64,000 nucleotides of DNA from NCBI GenBank assembly GCA_963830775.1, contig CAWHNT010000029.1, positions 1 through 64,000 of the forward strand, written 5' to 3'. Positions within the stretch are counted from its first letter, which is position 1, and each line of letters begins with the position of its first letter. Below the pieces are notes generated by a model. The model was not told where the DNA came from. It searched no databases and worked only from the letters and a program-made list of their open reading frames with translations. This stretch comes from CAWHNT01 sp963830775 (GTDB lineage: Bacteria; Pseudomonadota; Alphaproteobacteria; Geminicoccales; Geminicoccaceae). Both the position numbers and the translations under genes were made by a program. Below are positions 35,701 through 44,402 of the stretch, piece after piece.

Positions 35701-36297
35701 CTAGGCCGCCTTGCGGACGAACTTGGCGAGGTCGCCAAGTCCGGTGAGCCTGCGCTCGAAGGTGAGGCCCAGGCGTTGGGCGGCGGCTTCGGCTCGGGCC
35801 GTGAGGTCGGGGTCGTCGGTCTGGGCGAGGTAGATCAGGCGGCGGTAGTTGCCGAAGTAGAGCGGCATGAGCTCGGGGTGGCGGTCGAGGCCCAGGCCTT
35901 CGATGACGAGGGTGTCGAACTGCCGGGCCAGGAAGTCGGTGAGATAGAAGGTGCCGGGCTCGGCGTCCTGGAGGCGGTCGAAGACCTCGCGGCCGGCGTA
36001 GAAGGCGTAGCAGTGCGGGCCTTCGATGCGCTCGACGCCTTCCTCGGTCAGGATGCGGTCGAGCTCGCCGCCGGTGCCGCAGTCGGCGTAGAGGACGAGG
36101 ATGCGGTCGTAGCGGCCGCGGGCCTCCTGGATCCGCTCGCGCACGGCGGCCGGGATGCGCTCCGGGCGGTTGTGGAGGAGGGCCGAGATGCAGGTGAGCT
36201 CGACGTGATCGAGGCCGTTCGCCTCCAGGACGGCCAGGGTCTCGCGTGCCAGGGCCCCGCAGGCGATGAGGAGCGTGCGCCGGCGCCCGTCGCTCAC
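35701..36297 (-). CDS. DUF1638 family protein of the corrinoid cluster
   Basis: 198 residues from GTG 36297, overlapping the corrinoid-protein stop as GTGA. LLIACGALARETLAVLEANG, then HVELTCISALLHNRPERIPA, RILVLYADCGTGGELDRILT and EGVERIEGPHCYAFYAGREV are the family core, with conserved cysteines in IACGAL, LTCISA, ADCGTGG and PHCYAF that could bind a metal or thiol. Members occur next to methylamine-type corrinoid proteins. Exact reaction unknown. Intact. Confidence 0.82.
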   Translation of the reverse strand: MSDGRRRTLLIACGALARETLAVLEANGLDHVELTCISALLHNRPERIPAAVRERIQEARGRYDRILVLYADCGTGGELDRILTEEGVERIEGPHCYAFYAGREVFDRLQDAEPGTFYLTDFLARQFDTLVIEGLGLDRHPELMPLYFGNYRRLIYLAQTDDPDLTARAEAAAQRLGLTFERRLTGLGDLAKFVRKAA

Positions 36298-37002
36298 CGG
36301 GCGGCGGCGCGCTGGTTGTGGCGGCGGGCGACCCAGGTCTTGGCGGTCTCGACGGCGACGGCGGCATCGCGGCAGTAGGCGTCCGCACCCACGGCATCGG
36401 CGAAGGCCTCGTTGAGCGGGGCGCCGCCGACGAGGACGATGTAGTCGTCGCGGATGCCCTTCTCCTTCATCGTGTCGATCACGACCTTCATGTAGGGCAT
36501 CGTGGTCGTCAGCAGGGCCGACATGCCCAATATGTCCGGCTTGTGCTGCTCCAAGCGCGTTCAGATACTTGTCGACGTCGCAGTTGATGCCGAGGTCGAT
36601 GACCTCGAAACCGGCGCCCTCCATCATCATCCCGACCAGGTTCTTGCCGATGTCGTGGATGTCGCCCTTGACGGTGCCGATCACCATCTTGCCGCTGGGC
36701 GGAGCACCGGTCTCGATCAGGAGCGGGCGCAGCACCGCCATCCCGGCCTTCATGGCGTTGGCGGCCAGCAGCACCTCGGGCACGAACAGGATGCCGTCGC
36801 GGAAGTCGATGCCGACGATGGTCATGCCGCCGACCAGCGCCTCGGTCAGCACGCGATAGGGCGTCCAGCCCCGCTCGAGCAGGATGTGCACGCCCTCGAC
36901 GACCTCATCCTTGAGGCCGTCATAGAGGTCGTCGCCGATCTGCTTGACCAGCTCCTCGTCGTCGAGGGAGCGCAGATCGAGATCGCCGCCGCTATCGCTC
37001 AT
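36294..37002 (-). CDS. methyltransferase corrinoid protein, MtbC-like (one frameshift)
   Basis: About 235 residues. N-terminal helical cap (EELVKQIGDDLYDGLKDEVV; ALVGGMTIVGIDFRDGILFV), then the B12-binding Rossmann domain MVIGTVKGDIHDIGKNLVGM with DxHxxG, where His is the lower cobalt ligand, and FEVIDLGINCDVDKYLNA. After a frame change near 36555 come KPDILGMSALLTTTMPYMKV and DDYIVLVGGAPLNEAFADAV. It carries the methyl group between a substrate methyltransferase and the THF methyltransferase at 32348. ATG 37002 follows GGGAGAGAG. First gene of the operon; no MttB-type substrate enzyme is seen beside it. Confidence 0.9.
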
Positions 37003-37113
37003 GCCGAACTCTCTCTCCCACGGGGGGCACCGCAGCGCGTAGGGACAACGGCACGCGGCAGCTTGCCGCCGCGCGACGCATGCTCACCGCCCGGCGACGC
37101 GATGGCCGCCTGG

Positions 37114-37765
37114 TATGCTTCAATGATCTTCTATTGCTCGTGTGATTTTTTTTTTTTCGTTAAGCTCACGGCGATCGTGGGTCTCTACATGGCCCCGCCA
37201 CGGCACGCTGTGTTTCTCTCGCTCGACGAGAAGAGTTATATTTATTTTTTCGACTGCACGCAGCCGGGCCTGCCCATCAAGCCCGGTAAATGCGCGACGA
37301 TGACTCACGACTACAAGCGTAACGGCACGACCACGCTGTTTGCGGCCTTGAACGTGCTCGACGGCACGGTGCTCGGCCGCTGCATGCAGCGCCACCGCCA
37401 TCAGGAGTTCATCCGCTTCCTGAACGCCGTGGAAGCCGCCGTGCCGGCCGGCAGGCTCATCCACGCGATCATGGACAACTACGGCACCCACAAGCACCCG
37501 AAGGTGCTGGCCTGGTTGGCGCGCCACCCGCGCTGGACCTTCCACTTCACCCCGACCTCGGGCTCGTGGCTGAACGCGGTGAGAGCTTCTTCTCGGCGCT
37601 GACACGGCGGCGGCTACGGCGTGGCGTCTTCTGCTCGATCGTCGAGCTGCAGGCGGCCATCCACCGCTACATCGATGAGCACAACGACGATCCCGCGCCT
37701 TCGTTGAACCAAGACCGCGACCAGATCACCGCCAAGCTGAATCTCTGTATGCGTCGGTGCACTAG
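37114..37765 (+). pseudogene. IS630-family transposase remnant with T-rich tracts
   Basis: The DDE part of a second IS630 type. VGLYMAPPRHAVFLSLDEKS (first Asp), TMTHDYKRNGTTTLFAALNV, LGRCMQRHRHQEFIRFLNAV, LIHAIMDNYGTHKHPKVLAW (second Asp) and TFHFTPTSGSWLNAV are recognisable; after a frame change near 37590 SFFSALTRRRLRRGVFCSIV and AAIHRYIDEHN follow. The N-terminal half is missing. A T run near 37146-37157 (giving FFFF) and a second T-rich patch (giving YIYFF) replace codons conserved in relatives. It lies directly upstream of the corrinoid operon, on the other strand. Confidence 0.75.
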
Positions 37766-37831
37766 TTGTCCGCGCGCCTCGCCGATGGCAAGGGATGGCT
37801 GCCGGTGTTTGCCGGGGGCAGCGGAGGGCCG

Positions 37832-38149
37832 ATGACGCGCAAGCCGATCAGCTATGCGGCCGAGGTCGTCATCGACTTCCCCGAGAAGACCTTCATCGGC
37901 TCGTTCAGCCGCAGCGGTGCCTACGAGGTCGACGCCGACGCGGAAGCCGTGACCCTGAAGCTGATGCGCACCAGGGGTGCCCGGCGCTCGATCGAGCTGC
38001 GGCTGGAGCACCATCTGCTGGCCGAGATGCTGGCCGACCTGGCGGAAGCCCTGACGGCCAAGGCGCTTCCCGCCGAGCCCGATCGCGGTGCGTTGCGGCG
38101 GGCGGCCGAGCGCCTGCGCGTGGCGACGAGCGATCCGCTGCCCGGCTGA
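37832..38149 (+). CDS. conserved hypothetical protein
   Basis: 105 residues from ATG 37832 with GGAGGG upstream. PISYAAEVVIDFPEKTFIGS, then FSRSGAYEVDADAEAVTLKL and RSIELRLEHHLLAEMLADLA: a beta-rich N-terminal half and a helical C-terminal half, no signal peptide or membrane helix. I do not recognise the family. It begins right after the IS630 remnant and ends in a hairpin terminator whose loop is the stop codon. Confidence 0.65.
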   Translation: MTRKPISYAAEVVIDFPEKTFIGSFSRSGAYEVDADAEAVTLKLMRTRGARRSIELRLEHHLLAEMLADLAEALTAKALPAEPDRGALRRAAERLRVATSDPLPG

Positions 38150-38156
38150 GCCGGGC
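38140..38156. terminator. hairpin between convergent genes
   Basis: GCCCGGC (38140-38146) and GCCGGGC (38150-38156) form a perfect 7-bp stem whose three-base loop is exactly the TGA stop of the upstream gene. It separates convergent genes by 12 bases. No T run. Confidence 0.45.
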
Positions 38157-38161
38157 GGGCT

Positions 38162-38896
38162 TCAGCCGCCCTGCAGCAGGTCGCCCCTGATCCAGGCATT
38201 GGCCGGCACGCCACGGCCCCGCACCCGGTACCACATCTCCCCGTTGCGCTCGGATGACTGCTGCACGACCACGGTGCGGCCGCCCGGCAGCCGGCCGATC
38301 ACCCGGGCGCTGGCGCTGGGGCCGCCGCGCAGGTTGACCGTGCCCTTGCCCGGGCCAGCGATGCGGACCGAGGCCCCGGCGCGCAGGCCGCTCGCGGGCT
38401 TGCGCGTCGCCGCCGGCGGCGGATCCGGCTCGGCGCTCTTCAGGGCCGGCGGTGCCGGGGCCGGTGCGGCCTGGGCCGTCGAGGGTGCCGGTGCTGCGGG
38501 CGGCGGGGCCAGGGCCGCGGTCACGGCCGCCTTGCCGTAGGTGCAGCAGCCGACCGTGGGCGCTCCCTGCGGGCCGGAGAGGATGGCCAGGTAACCGCTC
38601 ACGTCGCCCGCCATCGGGTCGGTGCAGGCACCCTTCAGGAGGATGGCCACGAGATCGGGCTCACCGGGACCGGACCGCCCGCGCCAGACCACGATCCCCT
38701 CGGCCGAGAGCTGGCTGGCACCTCCGGTGAAGCTGTGCCTGCCGCCCTTCTCCGGCGCCAGCATCGCCTGATGGTCGCCGCCGACCAGCTCCCAGGTGGG
38801 GTCATGCCCGCGGCAGACGAAGTCGTCGGCGGGGGATGGGGTGGGCCATGCGACGGCGGCCGCCGCCAGCAGGGCCGCCAGGCGTGCTGTCGGCAT
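38162..38896 (-). CDS. exported SH3b-domain protein
   Basis: 244 residues. Signal peptide MPTARLAALLAAAAVAWPTP, then a periplasmic domain with DDFVCRGHDPTWELVGGDHQ and cysteines at CTDP and GCCTYGK. A long Pro/Ala linker (ALAPPPAAPAPSTAQAAPAP) follows, and a C-terminal bacterial SH3 domain: KGTVNLRGGPSASARVIGRL, VVVQQSSERNGEMWYRVRGR. SH3b domains often bind peptidoglycan or peptides. The cysteines may form disulfides. Function otherwise unknown; single gene, convergent with the hypothetical gene before it. Confidence 0.7.
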   Translation of the reverse strand: MPTARLAALLAAAAVAWPTPSPADDFVCRGHDPTWELVGGDHQAMLAPEKGGRHSFTGGASQLSAEGIVVWRGRSGPGEPDLVAILLKGACTDPMAGDVSGYLAILSGPQGAPTVGCCTYGKAAVTAALAPPPAAPAPSTAQAAPAPAPPALKSAEPDPPPAATRKPASGLRAGASVRIAGPGKGTVNLRGGPSASARVIGRLPGGRTVVVQQSSERNGEMWYRVRGRGVPANAWIRGDLLQGG

Positions 38897-38899
38897 GGG

Positions 38900-39943
38900 T
38901 CAATGTCCGCCCAGGGCTGTCCGGATCGCCTGGGCGGCGCGCTCCGCCGCCTCCTCCGGCAGGTCGAGGTGGAACACGGCCCGCACGCGGTCGGCGGCCA
39001 CCGGCAGCATGCGCACGCCGGCCTCCCAGCAGCGCTCGACCAGGGCCGCTGCCGGAACGTCACGGACGCCGAAGACGACGATGTTGCTGACGACACGCTG
39101 CGGGTCGAGCTCGATGCCCGGGGTTTCCGCGATGGCCTGGGCGAAGGTGCGGGCGCGCGCATGGTCCACTGCGAGGCGTGCCCGATGATGCTCGAGCGCG
39201 TACAAGGCGGCGGCCGCCAGCACGCCCGACTGCCGCATGGCGCCGCCCAGGATGCCGCGGAAGCGGCGGGCGCGGGCGATCAGACCGGCAGGCCCTGCCA
39301 GGGCCGAGCCCACCGGTGCGCCCAGGCCTTTCGAAAAGCACACGCTCACCGTGTCGACCTCGGCCGCGAAGTCGGCCTCGCTCACGCCTGAGGCGGCGGC
39401 CGCGTTCCACAGGCGGGCGCCATCCAGGTGCACGCGCATGCCCTCCTCGCGCGCGAGGCCCACCGTCTCACGCAGCAGGTCCAGCGGCCAGACGGCACCG
39501 CCGCCGCCATTGTGGGTGTTCTCCAGGGTCAGGAGGCGCTGCGGCAGGACCATGTCGGCGACGCCGTAGCGGCCGGGCCGGCGCAAGGCGGCGCGCAGAT
39601 GGTCGGGCTCGATCAGGCCGTCGGGGCGGCCCTGGACGAGGCGCAGCGTGACGCCCCACAAGGCCGCCGGCGCACCCCGCTCGTGGTTGGCGATGTGGCT
39701 TCCGGCCTCGGTCAGGACCTCGTCGCCGGGCTCGGTGTGGAGGCGCAAGGCGAGCTGGTTGCCCATGGTCCCGCTGGGGACGAAGAGGGCCGCCTCCTTG
39801 CCCAGGATCTCGGCCGTGCGGCGCTCGAGCGCCCGGACGGTGGGATCCTCGCCATAGACGTCGTCGCCGACCTCGGCCGCGGCCATGGCGGCGCGCATGG
39901 CGGCCGTCGGGCGGGTGAGCGTGTCGCTCCTGAGGTCGATCAT
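38900..39943 (-). CDS. ltaE: low-specificity L-threonine aldolase
   Basis: 347 residues from ATG 39943, chosen because GGAGG lies ten bases before it, while the GTG at 39955 is too close to that site. Cleaves L-threonine or L-allo-threonine to glycine and acetaldehyde with PLP. MIDLRSDTLTRPTAAMRAAM, DDVYGEDPTVRALE, FVPSGTMGNQLALRLH, ENTHNGGGGAVWPL, RVHLDGARLWNAAAASGV (Asp for the PLP ring) and TVSVCFSKGLGAPVGSALAG (Schiff-base Lys) are all present. Intact. Confidence 0.93.
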   Translation of the reverse strand: MIDLRSDTLTRPTAAMRAAMAAAEVGDDVYGEDPTVRALERRTAEILGKEAALFVPSGTMGNQLALRLHTEPGDEVLTEAGSHIANHERGAPAALWGVTLRLVQGRPDGLIEPDHLRAALRRPGRYGVADMVLPQRLLTLENTHNGGGGAVWPLDLLRETVGLAREEGMRVHLDGARLWNAAAASGVSEADFAAEVDTVSVCFSKGLGAPVGSALAGPAGLIARARRFRGILGGAMRQSGVLAAAALYALEHHRARLAVDHARARTFAQAIAETPGIELDPQRVVSNIVVFGVRDVPAAALVERCWEAGVRMLPVAADRVRAVFHLDLPEEAAERAAQAIRTALGGH

Positions 39944-40011
39944 GCCGGGTCCCACCTCCCTGCTGCGAGATGGGGCCGCAGAAAGCTCCTGAGCCGCGGG
40001 GCCGTCAAGCC

Positions 40012-40876
40012 TCAGCGGCGCGCGGGCAGGCTTTTCAGATAGGTGGCGATCGCCTGCACGTCCTCAGGCGGCAGCTTGCCGGTGGCGTTGGTCACCACCT
40101 TCGCCATCTCGCCGCCGATGAAATCGCCGTCGGGCAGCATGCCGAGGGTGAGGACGGTGACGATGTCGCTCTCCTCCCATTTGCCGAGCCCGACATCGGG
40201 GTCCTGGGTGATGTTCGGGATGGTCTTCTTGCCCGTGGCATCGGAAGGATCGGGACCGCCGGCGAAGGCGCGGTCGGCCTGCCGCGCACCCGGCGAAATT
40301 GCGGGGCGTGTGGCACTCCTGGCAGTGGCCGGGCCCTTCCACGAGGTAGGCGCCGCGGTTCCAGACGGCGTCCTTGGCGGGATCAGGCTGGAAGCGGGCC
40401 GGCTCGAAGAAGGCGAGCTGCCAGGCATGCAGGCCCCAGCGCTGGCTGTAGGGGAAGCCGAGCTCGTGCGGCTTCGACGGCTGACGGACCGGGGGGACGG
40501 TGTCGAGATAGGCCTTGAGCGCCCGGACATCCTCGTCGGTCAGGTGGGTGTAGGAGGTGTAGGGGAAGGAGGGATAGAAGGGCGAGCCGTCCGGGGCCTT
40601 GCCCTCGCGCATGGCGCGGGCGAGGTCGGCCTCGCTCCAGCCGCCGATGCCGGTCTCGGGGTCGGGGGTGATGTTGGGCGGGTAGAAGCTGCCGAACGGC
40701 GTGCGCAGCGGGTCGCCGCCGGCCAGCAGCTGGCCACCCTTGGCGGTGTGGCAGTTCGTGCAGCCGCCGATGTTGAAGATCAGCTCGCCCTGCTTGGCCG
40801 GATCGGCCTGCGCCCGCGCATCGCCGGCCGCGCAAAGGGCGAGGCTGGCCGCAAGCAGCCCCGCTCCGATGCGCAC
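40012..40876 (-). CDS. diheme c-type cytochrome (one frameshift)
   Basis: About 287 residues with a signal peptide (MRIGAGLLAASLALCAAGDA). Two cytochrome c domains: the first heme site is NIGGCTNCHTAKGGQLLAGG with PNITPDPETGIGGWSEADLA, the second GPGHCQECHTPRNF. After a frame change near 40270 it continues IPNITQDPDVGLGKWEESDI and LPDGDFIGGEMAKVV to the end. The pattern PNIT.D...GIG.W resembles the cytochrome subunits of membrane alcohol/aldehyde or sugar dehydrogenases. It follows a cytochrome c' gene in the same direction, 11 bases apart, so the two are likely co-transcribed. Confidence 0.82.
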
Positions 40877-40887
40877 CCGTGCCGCCC

Positions 40888-41352
40888 CTACGGCTGCTTC
40901 TTGCGGAAGGTGTTGTGGCAGCCGCCGCAGCCTTCCTTGCCGAGCGTTCCAAAGGCGACCAGGGTTGCCTGCTTGTCGCCGGTCTCGGCAACCTGGACGA
41001 GCTTCTCCGCGAGCTCATGGGCCCGCTCGGCAGCCTGCCTGAACTCGTCCGGCTTCTCCCAGATCGCCGGCAGGGCGTCGGTCGGAGCCTGGGTGCTGCC
41101 CTGGGGAAACAGCTCCGGCGTGTACTCCGCCGCCTCGGCGATGGCCTGGGCGTGGAAGGCGATGTGCTTGGTCAGCTCGGGCGTCTCGGTGAGGATGAAC
41201 TTGATGGCGCTCATGTGGCCGCCGTTGGCGTCCATCGTCGCCTGACGGACGGCTACGATGCCCTTGGCACCCTTCTGCTGGGCGAACGCCAGGGACGTCG
41301 CCCCGACGCCAAGGCTGGCCGCCAGGAGGACAACGAGGCTTCCACGCCGCAT
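40888..41352 (-). CDS. cytochrome c'/c-556
   Basis: 154 residues. Signal peptide MRRGSLVVLLAASLGVGATS to AFA, a four-helix bundle (RQATMDANGGHMSAIKFILT; AFHAQAIAEAAEYTPELFPQ) and a C-terminal heme site KEGCGGCHNTFRKKQP. A methionine in RQATMD near residue 40 could be the sixth ligand, as in cytochrome c-556. Periplasmic electron carrier or NO-binding protein. ATG 41352 follows GGGAGAG. Intact. Confidence 0.88.
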   Translation of the reverse strand: MRRGSLVVLLAASLGVGATSLAFAQQKGAKGIVAVRQATMDANGGHMSAIKFILTETPELTKHIAFHAQAIAEAAEYTPELFPQGSTQAPTDALPAIWEKPDEFRQAAERAHELAEKLVQVAETGDKQATLVAFGTLGKEGCGGCHNTFRKKQP

Positions 41353-41528
41353 GCTCTCTCTCCCAAGCCTGCTTTATGCCGGCTTCCCTGTAGCCGGGGC
41401 GGCGTACGGGCCGAAGGCCGATCAGCCACCGCGGCAGTTGCCTGACGACTTTGTGATCAGCATCAATAGGCTACAATGCACGACCTCGAAATAGTCTGTT
41501 TCCAGACTGCGGCTCCGGGCCTGCCCGG

Positions 41529-42251
41529 GTGCTGACCGGTGGCCCGTGGCGGGCCGTGCTGTTCGACAAGGACGGCACGCTCGTGGACTTCCGCGCGACC
41601 TGGATGCCGCGCTATCGGGGTGCGGCGGCCGAGCTTGCAGCGAGGGCAGGCGGGCCGCCCGGGCTCGAGCGGGCCCTGCTCGAGCGGCTGGGCTATGACG
41701 AGGCGGACGACGCTTTCGCCGCGGAAAGCCCGCTACTCTGGGCCAGCAACGCGGAGATCGCGGCTGCATGGGCGGCGATGCCCGAGCTTGCGGGCCTGGT
41801 CGACACGGCGGAGGTGGCTCGCCGCCATTTTGCCGATCAGGACCGCTACCCGCTGCAGCCCGTAGGCGACCTTCCGGCTCTGATGGCCCGGCTGCAGGCG
41901 CACGGGCTCGTGCTCGGGATGGCAACCTCGGACGACACCGCGAATGCCCTCGACACCGCGGCCCGGCTCGGGATCGCGCAGGCGCTGAGCTTCGTCGCCG
42001 GTGCCGATGCCGGCCATGGCGAGAAGCCCCTGCCCGGTCTGGCGCTGGCGTTCTGTGCTGCCGCCGGTGTTGCGCCCGGGGAGACCGTCGTCGTGGGCGA
42101 CACCCATGCCGACCTGCTGATGGCCCGCAACGCTGGCTGCGGCCTTGCCGTGGCCGTGCGCACGGGAGGAACGCCTCTCCACGTGCTGGAGGCGCTGGCC
42201 GACCACGTCCTCGACGACCTGCACGGGCTCCCGGCCGTTCTCGGCTGCTGA
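41529..42251 (+). CDS. HAD-family phosphatase (Gph-like)
   Basis: 240 residues from GTG 41529. The four HAD motifs are present: AVLFDKDGTLVDF (nucleophile Asp and acid Asp), LGMATSDDTANALD (Ser/Thr), GHGEKPLPGLALAF (Lys) and TVVVGDTHADLLMARNAGCG (acidic pair). The helical cap between motifs 1 and 2 places it near phosphoglycolate phosphatases. Substrate not determinable from sequence. Followed 65 bases later by an SDR gene in the same direction. Intact. Confidence 0.88.
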   Translation: MLTGGPWRAVLFDKDGTLVDFRATWMPRYRGAAAELAARAGGPPGLERALLERLGYDEADDAFAAESPLLWASNAEIAAAWAAMPELAGLVDTAEVARRHFADQDRYPLQPVGDLPALMARLQAHGLVLGMATSDDTANALDTAARLGIAQALSFVAGADAGHGEKPLPGLALAFCAAAGVAPGETVVVGDTHADLLMARNAGCGLAVAVRTGGTPLHVLEALADHVLDDLHGLPAVLGC

Positions 42252-42316
42252 CCCGCCTCGCACCCGCTTGTGCTGGACCTCGCGAGCGGGCTTGATGGGG
42301 CAAACAGGGAGGCAGC

Positions 42317-43057
42317 ATGCGTCTGGACGGTAAGGTGGCCGTCGTCACCGGCGGCGGCTCGGGATTCGGGGCCGGCATCGTGCAGCTCTTCGCGGCCGAG
42401 GGGGCCAGGGTCGTGGTCGCCGACGTGAACGAGCGGGCGGCCAAGGAGGTGGCGGCCGGGATCGATGCCGTGGCGGTGGCCGCGGACGTCACGCGCGAGG
42501 ACGACACGAAGCGCATGATCGACGCCGCGACCGGCCGCTTCGGCCGGCTCGACATCCTGGTCAACAATGCCGGCGTCACCCACGTCAACCAGCCCATGAC
42601 CGAGGTGAGCGAGGCCGACTACGACCGGGTCTTCGCCGTCAACGTCAAGGCGATCTACTGGGCCGCCAAGCATGCGGTCCCGGTCTTCCGCGCCCAGGGC
42701 GGCGGGGCGATCATCAACACCGCCAGCACGGCCGGCATCCGCCCTCGCCCCGGCCTCACCTGGTACAACGGCAGCAAGGGGGCGGTGATCACCATCACCA
42801 AATCGATGGCGGTCGAGCTCGCACCCGACAGGATCCGCGTGAACGCGCTCTGCCCGGTCGCGGGCGAGACACCGCTGCTGGCGTCGTTCATGGGCGGCGA
42901 CACGGACGAGCACCGCGCCCGCTTCATCGCCACGGTGCCGCTGGGCCGGCTCAGCACGCCTTTGGACGTGGCCCGCGCCGCCCTCTGGCTCGCCTCGGAG
43001 GATGCCGGGTTCATCACCGGCGTGGCGCTGGAGGTCGACGGCGGACGCTGCGTCTAG
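42317..43057 (+). CDS. short-chain dehydrogenase/reductase
   Basis: 246 residues, classical SDR. VAVVTGGGSGFGAGIVQLFA (cofactor site), VVVADVNE where Asp at the end of beta 2 favours NAD(H), ILVNNAG, and the catalytic Ser/Tyr/Lys in IINTASTAGIRPRPGLTWYN and GSKGAVITITKSMAVE. C-terminal FITGVALEVDGGR. ATG 42317 follows GGGAGG. It may act with the following solute-binding protein gene, 62 bases away. Substrate unknown. Intact. Confidence 0.92.
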   Translation: MRLDGKVAVVTGGGSGFGAGIVQLFAAEGARVVVADVNERAAKEVAAGIDAVAVAADVTREDDTKRMIDAATGRFGRLDILVNNAGVTHVNQPMTEVSEADYDRVFAVNVKAIYWAAKHAVPVFRAQGGGAIINTASTAGIRPRPGLTWYNGSKGAVITITKSMAVELAPDRIRVNALCPVAGETPLLASFMGGDTDEHRARFIATVPLGRLSTPLDVARAALWLASEDAGFITGVALEVDGGRCV

Positions 43058-43119
43058 CCTCGACCTCCGCCCCTCTCGCGCGTAGTGGTGGCGGGTCGGG
43101 AGCCGCTGGAGGGGAAGGC

Positions 43120-44390
43120 ATGCGCAAGCTAGCGGCGGCAGCCGCCTTGATGCTCGTGGCCGGTGCGGGCGGTGCCGCGGCCCAGGGGCAGCGCTTCGAG
43201 GGCGTGAGCCTCAATCTCGCCTCGCAGAACGACCAGTTCGCGGGCGTGCTGGTCAAGCTGGTGCCGCGGGCGAAGGAGGATCTGGGCCTCGACGTCAGGG
43301 TCGACATCCTGAGCTACCCGGAGCTGCTGACCAAGATCACGGCCGACTTCGTCGGCAACACGCAAGGCTACGACCTCGTCACCATGGACATCGTCTGGGC
43401 CGGCCAGTTCGCCGAAGCCGGGCACAGCGTCGACCTGAAGCCGACTGATCGAGCGCGACCGCGCGGAGCTCGATCTCGAGCGACATCTATCCCGTGCTGT
43501 TCCATGCGCTGGGGCAGTACGAGGGCCAGCAGGTGGCCTTCCCGTTCGCCGGCTATGCCAACGTGCTGGCCTACCGCACCGACCTCTACGAGGCGGCCGG
43601 CCTGCAGCCGCCGGAGACGATGGACGAGCTGGTGGCAGCCGCGAGGAAGCTGACCGACAAGGGCAAGGACCAGTACGGCTTCGTCGCCAACGGCCAGAAA
43701 GGGCCGGCGGTGGCGCAGGACTGGATGCAGTACAACGCCCAGCTCGGCGGCTCGATCCTGGGCCGGGACGGCAAGCCCGCGCTGAACAGTGCGGCCAACG
43801 TCGAGAGCCTGCGGGTCTACAAGGAGCTGTTCGACGAGGCGGCCCCGCCGGGTGCGGTGGAGTTCGACTGGGGCGGGCGCGAGGAGAGCTTCCGCCAGGG
43901 GCTGGTCGCCAACATGCAGACCTGGTCGGTCGGGGCTGCGGGCTACAGCGACCCCGCCCAATCCAAGGTCGTGGGCAGGAACGGGATCGTGCTGGCGCCG
44001 GTGAAGCAGGGCATGGAGCCCACCTACGGCGTCGGCGGCTGGGGCCTCGCCATCAACGCCGACATCGAGCAGAAGCAGCAGGATGCGGCCTGGGCCTACA
44101 TCAAGTGGGTGACCAGCCCCAAGGTGCAGAAGGAGTTCAACCTCGCCGGGGCCTCGAGCTACATCCGCAAGTCGACCCTGAGCGATCCCGAGCTTGTCGC
44201 CAAGTATCCCTATCTGCCGGTGATCGCGGAGAGCTTCGAGAACGGCAACGGCGAGTACCGGCCGCGCATCCCGCAATATCCGGAGATCCAGGACATCCTG
44301 GGCGACGCGGTCAACGCGGTCCTGGCCGGCGGCAAGGACCCCAAGGCAGCGCTGGACGAAGCGCAAGCGAAGGCGGAGGCGCTGTTCTGA
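43120..44390 (+). CDS. ABC-type sugar/polyol substrate-binding protein, family 1 (one frameshift)
   Basis: About 423 residues. Signal peptide MRKLAAAAALMLVAGAGGAA, then FEGVSLNLASQNDQFAGVLV and LLTKITADFVGNTQGYDLVT. After a frame change near 43450: VAFPFAGYANVLAYRTDLYE, AAGLQPPETMDELVAAARKL, GFVANGQKGPAVAQDWMQYN and YGVGGWGLAINADIEQKQQD, the usual solute-binding family 1 layout. No permease or ATPase genes follow; the next gene is on the other strand. An orphan binder whose transporter must be elsewhere. A hairpin terminator overlaps its stop. Confidence 0.85.
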
Positions 44391-44399
44391 GCGCCTCCG
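44374..44399. terminator. hairpin between convergent genes
   Basis: CGGAGGCGC (44374-44382) and GCGCCTCCG (44391-44399), a perfect 9-bp stem whose 8-base loop ends with the TGA stop of the solute-binding protein gene. It lies just before the convergent eipB stop and could serve both genes. Confidence 0.5.
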
Positions 44400-44402
44400 G
44401 GC

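Noticed and set aside
35701..37002. Fusion of corrinoid protein with DUF1638
   Set aside because: The joined middle part is frame-shifted nonsense; the correct frame has GDxIVLVGGAP-type corrinoid residues and ends in a GTGA overlap.
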